A stretch of DNA of 38,162 nt, taken from positions 1 to 38,162 of the forward strand of contig JAFYZH010000087.1 of the NCBI GenBank assembly GCA_017548765.1. Reading direction: 5' to 3'. Position 1 is the stretch's first letter. Each line of letters opens with the position of its first letter. The stretch is from Lachnospiraceae bacterium. GTDB taxonomy: Bacteria; Bacillota; Clostridia; Lachnospirales; Lachnospiraceae. Position numbers and translations under genes: made by a program. Under the pieces are notes generated by a model. The model searched no databases. It worked only from the letters and a program-made list of their open reading frames with translations, and was not told where the DNA came from. Positions 6,351-14,459 of the stretch are shown here, in pieces.

Positions 6351-9335
6351 ATGACCAGAGCAATGTGGACGGACTTGGTCCGTGAAATAAAACGAAGCCG
6401 CGCCCGGTTTTGGTCGCTGTTTGCGATCGTGGCTCTCGGGGTGGCTTTTTTCTCCGGCGTGCGCGCGAGCGAGCCGGATATGAGGTTATCATTGGACGAA
6501 TATTACGACACGCAGTCCTTCATGGATGTGCGTGTGATTTCCGACCTCGGAATGACGGAGAGAGACATCGAGGATCTGAAGGCGTTTGACTTCGTCGAGG
6601 AAGTCGAAGGGATCTATAACCTGGAGGTCCTCACCTCGCTTTCGTACCTGGCAGAGGATGGCGTGACGAAGACGGGTGATCAGGCGGAGGTCTCCATCCT
6701 GCTGATCAGTTCTACGGAACGCGTCGACAAGCCCTACCTGACAGAGGGACGTCTGCCGGAGGCGGCGGGCGAATGCCTGATCGATCACGCCATGGCGGAG
6801 AACTTCGGCGTGAAGGTCGGCGATACATTGAAATTGGAGTCCGGCGTGCGCGATCAAAAACTGATCGACGGCTCGCTTACGACGGATGAACTTACGGTGT
6901 GCGGCGTCTGCATGATCCCGGCGTATTTGGATCTGGAGCGCGGCAGCGGCAAGCTCGGCGACGGGCAGATCGACTACGTGGTACTGCCGGCCAGAGAGAC
7001 ATTTGCCGCAAAGGCATACTACGAGGTCGCGTTAACGCTGAAGGACGCGAAAGAGATGCAGACGGGCAGCGACGAGTACACGGCCCATGTGGAAGCGTGC
7101 ATGGAGCAGATCCGGGCGCTGGCCGACACGGCGTGCAAGCGGCGTGAGCAGGAGATCCGGGATGCGGCGCTGGCGGAAGCATTTGCCGGAGAGGACTACG
7201 AACTGGCATACAATACGCAGCGGGCGCTGGCGCTTGCAGATGCGAAACAGAAGGCCTATGAGGCCGGATATGAGGCGGAGTACGCGAAGACGCGCGAAGA
7301 GAATTTCAGCGCTGTTTATGAGGAGTGGAAGGCGGAATACCGCAAGCAGTTGCATGACCAGATGCTGGAGGAGCAGCGTGCGAGCATGGATCCGGAGCAG
7401 TGGAACCCGGCCGGGCTGATCGCGTTTGAGACGAACTTCATTATCTGGTTTTCGGGAATGGAAAGCCAGCTGTTCGAGCGTTTCAGCGAGCAGTACGACG
7501 CTGAGTTTGCCGGACGTTTTAAAGAAGAATTCGAGAAGGCCTGGAAGGAAGAGTACGAACCGGTGTTCGATGAGACCTTCCGGGAGCAGTTTGATGGATA
7601 TTTTGAGAAGATCGCGAAGGAGAAGATCGATAAAGAGGTGAAAACGCCGTCTTGGTACGTCCTCGATCGTTCTTCTGTTGCCGCGCATGCTTCGTTCTTG
7701 CTGGACGCGAAGCGGATCGGAAAGATCGGGCTCGTATTCCCGCTGTTGTTTTTCTTTGTTGCGGCCCTCGTTTCCATGACGACCATGACGCGTATGATCG
7801 AGGAGTCCCGCCTGATGATCGGCACGGAGAAATCCCTGGGCTACACCGGACTTTCCATCGCCGGAAAATTCATCCTCTATGCGATGTTTGCGACGCTCGG
7901 CGGCAGTCTGGTCGGCTTCCTGGCCGGCGAGAAGGTCTTCCCGTACGTCATCATTAAGGCATATTACATGCTCTACACAGGAATTCCGGTGCTTGCGATG
8001 CCGTACCATGCCTCCTACGCGCTCGTAGCGACCGCTATGGCGGTTTTCTGCATCTTCGCCGGACTATTTGCCGTCTGCATGCGAAATACGCTTTCTATGC
8101 CTGCTAAGCTCATGCGCCCGCCGGCGCCGAAGCCCGGCAAGCGCATCCTTTTGGAGCGCATCACACCGATCTGGTCGCGCCTGAGTTTCGCGCAGAAGGC
8201 CAGCGCCCGCAACGTGTTCCGTTATAAGAAGCGCATGTTCATGACCATCTTCGGCATCGGCGGCTGCATGGGCCTGCTGCTGGTCGGCTTCGGCCTGCGC
8301 GACTCGATCCTCGACATCGCGAAGTACCAGTACCGCGAGATCTTCCGCTATGACGCTGCGGCGACGACGGACCGGAAGAATACGACCGAGGCGGAATGGA
8401 AAGCATTTTCCGAGTACTTGCAGGGACAGGAAGGCATCACAAATACAAAATTCGTACATTCTGAGTACATCGACGTGGCGTCGGAGACCGCGCGCCGCGA
8501 GGCGACGATCCTCGTGCCCGAGAGCGCGGACGACCTGAGCCTGTTCTTCGATATGCGCGACCGCACGACGAAGAAACCCGTGGAGTTCCCGACGGAGACA
8601 GGGCATGTCGCGGTCAATGAAAAACTGGCGCGGATGCTGGAGCTGAAGGTGGGGGATACCCTGCGCATCTGCATGGACGAAGTGAACTACAAAGAGGTCG
8701 TCATTGACAGCATCTACGAAAACTATATTTTGCACTATGTGTGCATGAGCAGCGAGACCTATCGGTCGCTGTTCGGCGAGGCGCCCGACTATACCACCCT
8801 GTGGCTGAAGACGGAGAACCGGAACGAGGAATTCGAAACCAGGCTCGCAGCGGGCCTGCTCGAACATCCGGCCTGCCTGGGCGTCCAGATGACGTCCGCC
8901 CTGCAGGATAAGATCGACCGGATGCTGAAGAGCCTGAACCTCGTGGTCGTCGTGCTGATCGTGTCCGCCGGCCTGCTGGCGTTCGTAGTTTTATACAACT
9001 TGAATAATATCAACATTACAGAGCGCCGTCGCGAGATGGCGACCATTAAGGTGCTCGGATTCTTCGACGGTGAGGTCGCGGCCTATGTCTACCGGGACAG
9101 CGTTTTGCTGACGCTGTTCGGTTGCATCTTCGGCGTATTCTGCGGCTACCTTTTGCACCGCTTCGTTATCGAGACGGTGGAGATCGACCTGATGATGTTC
9201 GGACGCCGCATTTCCCTCGCAAGCGTGTTCTTCAGCATCCTCCTGACGATCGCATTTTCCGTGATCGTGCAGCTGCTGATGTACCGCAAGCTGAAGAAGA
9301 TTGACATGGTCGAATCACTGAAGAGCGTCGAATGA
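6351..9335 (+). CDS. Large FtsX-like ABC transporter permease with helical extracellular insertion
   Basis: This is a 994-residue permease. TM1 is at about residues 20-37; a first FtsX core is at about 458-577 (three TM segments, with SMTTMTRMIEESR between them); a TM near 631-650 opens the second half; and a second FtsX core is at about 863-977 containing ITERRREMATIKVLGF, a family hallmark. Between TM1 and the first core there is a large exported region, of which about residues 230-433 are highly charged and helical (repeated YEAEYA / EEWKAEY patterns). By family, such permeases need a cytosolic ATPase and act in export or mechanotransmission. No ATPase gene lies beside it: the neighbours are a minus-strand rubrerythrin and a dehydrogenase. 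ATG 6351 is preferred over TTG 6327 because AAGGGA lies 6 bases upstream. Confidence 0.88.
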   Translation: MTRAMWTDLVREIKRSRARFWSLFAIVALGVAFFSGVRASEPDMRLSLDEYYDTQSFMDVRVISDLGMTERDIEDLKAFDFVEEVEGIYNLEVLTSLSYLAEDGVTKTGDQAEVSILLISSTERVDKPYLTEGRLPEAAGECLIDHAMAENFGVKVGDTLKLESGVRDQKLIDGSLTTDELTVCGVCMIPAYLDLERGSGKLGDGQIDYVVLPARETFAAKAYYEVALTLKDAKEMQTGSDEYTAHVEACMEQIRALADTACKRREQEIRDAALAEAFAGEDYELAYNTQRALALADAKQKAYEAGYEAEYAKTREENFSAVYEEWKAEYRKQLHDQMLEEQRASMDPEQWNPAGLIAFETNFIIWFSGMESQLFERFSEQYDAEFAGRFKEEFEKAWKEEYEPVFDETFREQFDGYFEKIAKEKIDKEVKTPSWYVLDRSSVAAHASFLLDAKRIGKIGLVFPLLFFFVAALVSMTTMTRMIEESRLMIGTEKSLGYTGLSIAGKFILYAMFATLGGSLVGFLAGEKVFPYVIIKAYYMLYTGIPVLAMPYHASYALVATAMAVFCIFAGLFAVCMRNTLSMPAKLMRPPAPKPGKRILLERITPIWSRLSFAQKASARNVFRYKKRMFMTIFGIGGCMGLLLVGFGLRDSILDIAKYQYREIFRYDAAATTDRKNTTEAEWKAFSEYLQGQEGITNTKFVHSEYIDVASETARREATILVPESADDLSLFFDMRDRTTKKPVEFPTETGHVAVNEKLARMLELKVGDTLRICMDEVNYKEVVIDSIYENYILHYVCMSSETYRSLFGEAPDYTTLWLKTENRNEEFETRLAAGLLEHPACLGVQMTSALQDKIDRMLKSLNLVVVVLIVSAGLLAFVVLYNLNNINITERRREMATIKVLGFFDGEVAAYVYRDSVLLTLFGCIFGVFCGYLLHRFVIETVEIDLMMFGRRISLASVFFSILLTIAFSVIVQLLMYRKLKKIDMVESLKSVE

Positions 9336-9376
9336 TGTATAGAATTTGAACTTTTTCTTACTATTTCGTGAAGTCT

Positions 9377-9405
9377 AAGACAAAGCAAAATAAATATGCT
9401 ATAAT
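9377..9405 (+). promoter_or_regulatory. Promoter for the dehydrogenase-relQ operon
   Basis: TATAAT at 9400-9405 is perfect and preceded by ATGC; 17 bp upstream is AAGACA, a partial -35 match. The leader would be about 30 nt. Confidence 0.6.
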
Positions 9406-9439
9406 AGTCTTGTGAGAATGATCGGAAAGGAGAGAAAGT

Positions 9440-10207
9440 ATGTCGAAATATGCCGTGATCACAGGAGCATCGAGCGGGATCGGTGCCGAGTTTGCCAGAC
9501 AGTTGTCGGCGATGGGATATGAGACGATACTGGTGGCTCGCCGTGCGGACCGTTTGCGCAGTCTGCAGGACGAACTGGCGGCTCCTTCGAAGGTCGTAGA
9601 GGCGGATCTGTCCGTGCGCTCGGGATGTATGCGCGTGATGGACGCTTTGGAAGACCGGAACGTTGAGGTATTCATCAACTGCGCCGGATTCGGGGATTGC
9701 GGTAAGTTTATCGAGACCGACGAGGAGAAAGAATCCTCCATGGTGGATGTGAATATCAAAGCCGTTCATTTTTTCACAAAACGTGTGCTGAAATATTTCA
9801 AAGAAGAACGACAGGGTAAGGGATATCTTTTGAATGTGGCGTCTTCGGCGGGGCTTCTGCCGGCGGGGCCGTACATGGCGACCTATTATGCGACGAAGGC
9901 TTATGTGACCAGCCTAACGCGCGCGGTCAGCTATGAGATGAAGCAGGATAAAAGTCCGGTCTACGTCGGGTGTCTGTGTCCCGGACCGGTGAATACGGAA
10001 TTCAATGACGTGGCCAATGTCTCCTTCACGCTTCCGGGCATCTCTGCCGAGGCGTGCGTTTCCTATGCGATCAAAAAGATGTTTCAGAAGAAAACGGTGA
10101 TCGTCCCGTCGCTGCGCATGCGAGCTGCAGTGACTGCCGGACGCCTTCTGCCGCCGTGCGTGTCCATCCCCATAACGGCACGCCAGCAGAAGAAAAAACT
10201 AGGATAG
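9440..10207 (+). CDS. Short-chain dehydrogenase/reductase (SDR)
   Basis: The 255-residue protein has the classical SDR layout: TGASSGIGAEFARQL cofactor-binding motif at about residues 8-22, NCAGFG (NNAG equivalent) near residue 75, catalytic Ser in VASSAG near residue 135, and YYATK giving Tyr-Lys around 151-155, followed by PGPVNTEF. The ARRADR after beta-2 suggests an NADP preference. Substrate is unknown; the group resembles DltE/YqjQ-like reductases. ATG 9440 follows GGAAAGGAGAG. It is followed after 37 nt by relQ without a terminator, so they are probably co-transcribed. Confidence 0.9.
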   Translation: MSKYAVITGASSGIGAEFARQLSAMGYETILVARRADRLRSLQDELAAPSKVVEADLSVRSGCMRVMDALEDRNVEVFINCAGFGDCGKFIETDEEKESSMVDVNIKAVHFFTKRVLKYFKEERQGKGYLLNVASSAGLLPAGPYMATYYATKAYVTSLTRAVSYEMKQDKSPVYVGCLCPGPVNTEFNDVANVSFTLPGISAEACVSYAIKKMFQKKTVIVPSLRMRAAVTAGRLLPPCVSIPITARQQKKKLG

Positions 10208-10244
10208 GTTCGCAACGCGGACCTGTATACAAGGAGGTTAATTA

Positions 10245-10931
10245 ATGGCGGAACCCCATAATGAGGCGGATGAGTGGAAGACCATCATGTTTCTCTATAA
10301 TTCCGCACTGAAGCAGGTGAACGCGAAGATCGAGATCCTCAACGAGGAGTTCATCAATGTACATAATTACAACCCGATCGAACATGTTAAGACGCGTATC
10401 AAATCTGCGGAAAGTATCGTAAAAAAACTGAAAAAGCAGGGCCATGACGTGACCATCGAGAACATGGTGCGTTACGTGCATGACATCGCAGGCATTCGAA
10501 TCATATGTTCCTTCACATCGGACATCTACAAGATCGCCGATATGATCAGCAATCAGAACGATGTGCGGGTATTGATCATAAAGAATTACATCGATAACCC
10601 GAAGCCGAACGGGTATAAGAGCTACCACATGGTGGTCTCCGTTCCGATCTACCTTTCGGACGGCCCGGTGGAGACGAAGGTCGAGATCCAGATCCGTACC
10701 ATCGCGATGGACTTCTGGGCCAGCCTGGAGCATAAGATCTACTACAAGTACGAAGGAAACGCACCCGATCACATCCAGAACGAACTCTTTGAGTGCGCGA
10801 CGATGATCAACATGCTTGATAACCGCATGTTCCTTCTGAACGAAGAGATCAAGAAAAACGATGCAAAGAAAGCGTCCCTGCAAGAAGCGGCGGAGCCCGT
10901 GCGAAGCCCGGGCCGCGCAGCATATTCATAA
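10245..10931 (+). CDS. relQ: Small alarmone synthetase (RelQ/YjbM-type GTP pyrophosphokinase)
   Basis: This 228-residue protein is a stand-alone RelA/SpoT synthetase domain: IAGIRIICSF (about residues 81-90), KPNGYKSYHMVV (about 123-134), and EIQIRTIAMDFWASLEHKIYYK (about 148-169) with the catalytic Glu in EIQIRT. It lacks the HD hydrolase and the TGS/ACT regulatory domains of long Rel proteins. It makes (p)ppGpp-type alarmones from GTP/GDP and ATP in the cytosol. AGGAGG at 10232-10237 fixes ATG 10245. The last few residues (EAAEPVRSPGRAAYS) look non-conserved. Confidence 0.93.
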   Translation: MAEPHNEADEWKTIMFLYNSALKQVNAKIEILNEEFINVHNYNPIEHVKTRIKSAESIVKKLKKQGHDVTIENMVRYVHDIAGIRIICSFTSDIYKIADMISNQNDVRVLIIKNYIDNPKPNGYKSYHMVVSVPIYLSDGPVETKVEIQIRTIAMDFWASLEHKIYYKYEGNAPDHIQNELFECATMINMLDNRMFLLNEEIKKNDAKKASLQEAAEPVRSPGRAAYS

Positions 10932-10945
10932 TTGAATACGAATAG

Positions 10946-10977
10946 AGTGCAGTCGATGAAAGTCGGCTGCACTTTTT
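10946..10977 (+). terminator. Terminator after relQ
   Basis: AGTGCAG / CTGCACT (7 bp) with an inner loop, followed by TTTT. It ends the dehydrogenase-relQ unit immediately before the 64-bp repeat array. Confidence 0.75.
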
Positions 10978-11008
10978 GTATGAGTGAACGCGCAGCATCC
11001 CGGCCCAA

Positions 11009-11402
11009 ATGCGCGTAAGGAAGCAAGCTCGGGTGGGTCGTTCTTACGCGCAAAACGGGCTAAACTGCCAAAATGCGCGTAAGAAAGCAGGCTCGGGGAG
11101 GTAGATCTTACGCGCAAAACAAGCTAAACGTCCAAAATGCGCGTAAGAAAGTAGCACTAGGCAGGGTAATCTTACGCGCAAAACGGGCTAAACTGCCAAA
11201 ATGCGCGTAAGAAAGCAAGCTTGGGGAGGTTGATCCTACGCGCAAAATGGGCTAAACTGCCAAAATGCGCGTAAAGAAGCAAGCATGGGGAGGGTAATCT
11301 TACGCGCAAAACGGGCTAACCAGCCAAAATGCGCGTAAGGAAGCAAGCTCGGGCAGGTTGATCTTACGCACAAAACGTACCAACCAGCCGAAATGCGCGT
11401 AA
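11009..11402. repeat. Array of 64-bp tandem units with internal inverted repeats
   Basis: The word ATGCGCGTAA starts at 11009, 11073, 11137, 11201, 11265, 11329 and 11393, an exact 64-bp period over six full units plus a partial seventh. Inside each unit TGCGCGTAAG is followed after about 23 bp by its reverse complement CTTACGCGCA, and a 21-bp linker (AAACGGGCTAAACTGCCAAAA-type) leads to the next unit. The array is therefore about 13 copies of one 10-bp word in alternating orientation, spaced about 33 and 31 bp centre to centre. The arms are the best conserved part (one arm in unit 4 reads CCTACGCGCA, one in unit 6 CTTACGCACA); the 23-bp middle varies more. There is no ORF and no cas gene, so it is not a CRISPR array. 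Confidence 0.92.
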
Positions 11403-11445
11403 AAGATAAGTGAGGGAGTGAGAGTTAGAAAGGGGAGTGATCATC

Positions 11446-12243
11446 ATGGAAGATTACAGAAGCAAATTGGAGGAGCAGTTAAAGGAGATCGAGGCTTTGT
11501 TAGCGAGGTCGAACAACAAACTGGAGGAATTGCGGTCGGTTCCGGATCATGAGATAAGGCTTCATAAGAGCAACGGTCATGATCAATATCATTTGATCGA
11601 CAGAGCGACGGGCGAGAAACGTTATGTTAAAGCTTCCGAGATCCGATCTATATGCGACATAGCGCAGAAGGATTATGAAAAAAGGATAAGCAAGGAATTA
11701 ATGACGATGAAGCAAGGTTTGGAATTGTTTTTAAGGAATTACGATCTCCAAAGGCTGAACGGGGTCTACGAGCGCATGGCAAATGGAAGAAAAGCGCTTA
11801 TAGATCCTCTGATCGAGACGGACGAAATGTTCATGAAACGCTGGCAGGACGCCGTATACGAAGAGATGCAGTTTTACGATGAAACGGAGTTTTATACATG
11901 CAACGGGATACGTGTGCGTTCCAAATCGGAATTGATCATAGCGAATATGCTGGAACAGTATGGCATTCCGTTTAAGTATGAAAAACCATTGCAACTAAGA
12001 GGAATGGGGGAAGTTCGACCGGATTTCAGTTGCCTGAAAGTGAGATCGAGAAAAGAGGTGATCTGGGAACACTTCGGAATGATGGACAACTTAACATACG
12101 CAAACAAAAACGTGACGAAACTGGCCTGTTACCATCAGAATGGCTTTTATGTCGGAGAAAACCTGATCACGACTTTTGAGACATCACAAAACCAGATCAG
12201 TTCCAAACTAATAAGAGGCATGATAGAACAATACCTGCAATAG
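11446..12243 (+). CDS. PD-(D/E)XK nuclease-like hypothetical protein
   Basis: This 265-residue protein has an N-terminal coiled coil (MEDYRSKLEEQLKEIEALLA) and a C-terminal half with the pattern of the PD-(D/E)XK superfamily: E162 in RVRSKSELIIANMLEQYGIPF, YEKPLQL, D193 in VRPDFS, and E208 in EVIWEHFGMMDN, then LITTFE near the end. The usual Lys after the second acidic residue is not evident (EHF instead of ExK), a variation that does occur in the superfamily. Such proteins are common, uncharacterised genes in Lachnospiraceae. AGGGGAG with 8-base spacing supports ATG 11446 rather than GTG 11437. It lies directly after the 64-bp array with no recognisable promoter, so the array may act as its regulatory region. 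Confidence 0.6.
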   Translation: MEDYRSKLEEQLKEIEALLARSNNKLEELRSVPDHEIRLHKSNGHDQYHLIDRATGEKRYVKASEIRSICDIAQKDYEKRISKELMTMKQGLELFLRNYDLQRLNGVYERMANGRKALIDPLIETDEMFMKRWQDAVYEEMQFYDETEFYTCNGIRVRSKSELIIANMLEQYGIPFKYEKPLQLRGMGEVRPDFSCLKVRSRKEVIWEHFGMMDNLTYANKNVTKLACYHQNGFYVGENLITTFETSQNQISSKLIRGMIEQYLQ

Positions 12244-12262
12244 TATGGCAGGGCTTTTTCCA

Positions 12263-12291
12263 TTGACAGAAGCGGTCATTTGGGCTACAAT
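12263..12291 (+). promoter_or_regulatory. Promoter for the Sua5-rpiB operon
   Basis: TTGACA at 12263-12268 and TACAAT at 12286-12291 with a 17-bp spacer. The ~75-nt leader contains a nested inverted repeat (TCTGTC/GACAGA outside GGTT/AACC, about 12311-12345). Confidence 0.8.
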
Positions 12292-12375
12292 GAATCTGGG
12301 TTTAGGGCGATCTGTCCGCGGGATGGTTCGGCCGTAAACCGACAGAGTAGATTGATTTGAAACGAGGCAGTCAGA

Positions 12376-13476
12376 ATGCGGACGGAAGTGATCGCGATCG
12401 CGTCGAAGGACGATGAAGAGTTAAAACGAGCCGGGGCGGTGATCCGTGCCGGCGGTTTGGTCGCGTTTCCGACGGAGACCGTGTATGGGCTCGGGGGCAA
12501 TGCACTCGATGCGGATGCTTCCCGCCGGATCTACGCGGCGAAAGGACGCCCCTCGGATAACCCGCTGATCGTCCACATCTCGGACTTTTCGCAGGTATTT
12601 ATGTTGGCGGAGGAGGTGCCGGAGACGGCGAAACGGCTCGCAGATGCTTTCTGGCCGGGGCCTCTGACCATGATATTGAAGAAGGCGGAGCTCGTGCCGG
12701 AAACGACCACAGGCGGCCTGGATACCGTAGCGCTTCGGATGCCGAACCATCCGGCGGCGTTAGGACTCATCGAGCAGGCCGGTGTGCCGATCGCAGCGCC
12801 GTCGGCAAACCGTTCGGGACGCCCCAGTCCCACGACGGCGGCCCATGTTTTTGAAGACATGGACGGGAAGATCCCCATGATCCTGGACGGCGGAGAAGTC
12901 GAGATCGGCGTCGAGTCGACCATCGTAGACCTGACCGGCGAGGTACCCATGGTACTGCGTCCCGGATACATTTCCCGCGAGATGTTGCAGGAAGTACTCG
13001 GGGTAGCGGTGGAGCTGGATCCCGCGATCGTCGTGAAGCCGGTGACGGACGAAGCGACCGAGACGCAGGAGGAGGACGGAGAGGCGCAGCCACTGCGGCC
13101 GCGCGCGCCGGGCATGCGTTACCGGCATTACGCGCCGAAGGCGCCGCTGATCCTGGTGAAAGGACCTGCACAGGCGGTGACGGCCTATATTCTGAAGCAG
13201 ATCGAAGAAGATAAAGACAAGCCCATCGGAGTGCTCTGCTCGGTGCAGACGGCGCACGCATATAAGGATGCGCGGCGCGTAGTCGTGGCGGGAGCGTTCG
13301 GCGACCTGCCGGCGCTGGCACACAACCTGTACGCGGACCTGCGCGACTTTGATGAGGTGGACATCGACCGCATCTACGCCGAAGACTTCGGCATCGCGGA
13401 AGATGAGAACCTGAAGGAGGCCCTGGAAAATCGTATGATGAAGGCCGCCGGAGGACATATTGTAACGGTAGGATAG
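12376..13476 (+). CDS. tsaC: L-threonylcarbamoyladenylate synthase (Sua5 type)
   Basis: It makes threonylcarbamoyl-AMP from threonine, bicarbonate and ATP for the t6A37 modification of ANN-decoding tRNAs. The 366-residue length marks the two-domain Sua5/YwlC form. The N-terminal YrdC domain shows FPTETVYGLGGNA (about residues 32-44), KGRPSDNPLIVHI (about 56-68), WPGPLTMIL and APSANRSGRPSPT; the C-terminal Sua5 domain starts at about residue 240 after RAPGMRYRHYAPKAPL. An acidic linker (TEATETQEEDGEAQ) lies between. It is the first gene of an operon with the next three genes. Confidence 0.95.
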   Translation: MRTEVIAIASKDDEELKRAGAVIRAGGLVAFPTETVYGLGGNALDADASRRIYAAKGRPSDNPLIVHISDFSQVFMLAEEVPETAKRLADAFWPGPLTMILKKAELVPETTTGGLDTVALRMPNHPAALGLIEQAGVPIAAPSANRSGRPSPTTAAHVFEDMDGKIPMILDGGEVEIGVESTIVDLTGEVPMVLRPGYISREMLQEVLGVAVELDPAIVVKPVTDEATETQEEDGEAQPLRPRAPGMRYRHYAPKAPLILVKGPAQAVTAYILKQIEEDKDKPIGVLCSVQTAHAYKDARRVVVAGAFGDLPALAHNLYADLRDFDEVDIDRIYAEDFGIAEDENLKEALENRMMKAAGGHIVTVG

Positions 13477-13480
13477 AATT

Positions 13481-14035
13481 ATGCTGGATTTTCAACGGAT
13501 CGTTTTCATATGTATGGATAATACATCGGGAAGCATCATGGCCGAATCGATCTTTAACAGTGTGATGGAACAGCTGGATCCGTCGCAACAGATCGGCGTG
13601 TGCTCCCGCGGCCTGGTGGTGCTGTTCCCTGAGCCCTTAAACCCGGGCGTGGCCCAGGTGCTCTCGGAAAATCACCTGAAGATCTCGAAGGAGCATTCCG
13701 AGGAGATCACGGCGCGCGATGTTGCGGGTGGCGAGACCCTGCTTCTGTGCATGACGGACCGCGAGAAAAAGATGACAAAAGAACGTTTTCCGACTGTGCT
13801 CAACCTCTACACGCTGAGTGAATTTGCCGGCGAACAGGGCGAGATGCGTATGCCGTTCGGCAACGACATGGAAGCCTACGGAGAGGCATTCGAGCGCATG
13901 GACATGCTCGTAAAACTGACCGTGCAGCGTCTGGTAGGCACGGGGCAGAGTGAAGAAGCAGACGAAACGGATAAAGAATTTAAATTCGGTAAGACCGAAG
14001 GAAAGGCGGAAATAAACAATGATAGCATTAGGTAG
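13481..14035 (+). CDS. Low-molecular-weight phosphatase-like protein with lost catalytic residues
   Basis: Position after Sua5 and the sequence IVFICMDNTSGSIMAE match the YwlE-type low-molecular-weight tyrosine/arginine phosphatase family. The P-loop CX5R(S/T) keeps C11 but has G17 where the essential Arg should be. The general acid Asp of the DPFG loop is replaced by Met (M124 in RMPFGNDMEAY). Both changes predict no normal phosphatase activity, so it may bind phospho-residues, act as a scaffold, or have a new role. The C-terminal 25 residues are acidic and probably disordered. It starts 4 nt after Sua5 and its end overlaps the rpiB start by 17 nt, so it is translated with intact neighbours and is not an obvious pseudogene. 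Confidence 0.78.
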   Translation: MLDFQRIVFICMDNTSGSIMAESIFNSVMEQLDPSQQIGVCSRGLVVLFPEPLNPGVAQVLSENHLKISKEHSEEITARDVAGGETLLLCMTDREKKMTKERFPTVLNLYTLSEFAGEQGEMRMPFGNDMEAYGEAFERMDMLVKLTVQRLVGTGQSEEADETDKEFKFGKTEGKAEINNDSIR

Positions 14036-14450
14036 TGATCACGGCGGTTTCGCCCTGAAGCAGGAGATCATGAAGCATTTTGACGAGCTGGGGATCGCAT
14101 ATCGCGATTTCGGTTGCTACGACGAGTCATCGGTACATTATCCGATCTATGCAAAGGAAGTTGCAAAAGCAGTCCTGTCCGGCGAATGCGAGAAGGGTAT
14201 CCTCGTATGTTCGACGGGCCTGGGAATTTCTATGGCTGCCAACCGTTTCGCCGGCATCCGCGCGGCTGTCTGCACCGACCCCTTCTGCGCGAAGATGACG
14301 CGCCTGCACAACGACGCGAACGTCCTGTGCCTGGGCGGTCTGGTCGTAGGTAAGGGCCTGGCGCTGGAGATCGTCGACACCTTCCTCAACACAGAGTTTT
14401 CCAACGGAGAGCGCCACATTCAGCGCATCAAGATGATCGAGAACGAATAG
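14019..14450 (+). CDS. rpiB: Ribose-5-phosphate isomerase B (RpiB/LacAB family)
   Basis: It interconverts ribose-5-phosphate and ribulose-5-phosphate in the pentose phosphate pathway. The 143-residue protein has the RpiB signatures GSDHGGFALK at residues 5-14, the active-site loop LVCSTGLGISMAANR around residues 63-77 with the catalytic Cys, and RLHNDANVLCLGG around 94-106. Family members acting on other sugar phosphates exist, but the Sua5 / YwlE-like / rpiB order supports RpiB. It overlaps the preceding gene by 17 nt. Confidence 0.93.
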   Translation: MIALGSDHGGFALKQEIMKHFDELGIAYRDFGCYDESSVHYPIYAKEVAKAVLSGECEKGILVCSTGLGISMAANRFAGIRAAVCTDPFCAKMTRLHNDANVLCLGGLVVGKGLALEIVDTFLNTEFSNGERHIQRIKMIENE

Positions 14451-14459
14451 GAGGCCCCT

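Noticed and set aside
7032-8009. Long minus-strand open frame of 325 codons inside the permease gene
   Set aside because: Antisense shadow of a GC-rich coding region; the plus strand encodes a coherent FtsX permease.
11009-11402. CRISPR array
   Set aside because: The period is exactly 64 bp, but both spacer segments are similar between units and there are no cas genes; units are near-identical throughout rather than repeats with unique spacers.
12531-13588. Overlapping minus-strand open frames across the Sua5 gene
   Set aside because: Arg/Pro/Ser-rich antisense shadows without start signals; Sua5 motifs are unmistakable on the plus strand.
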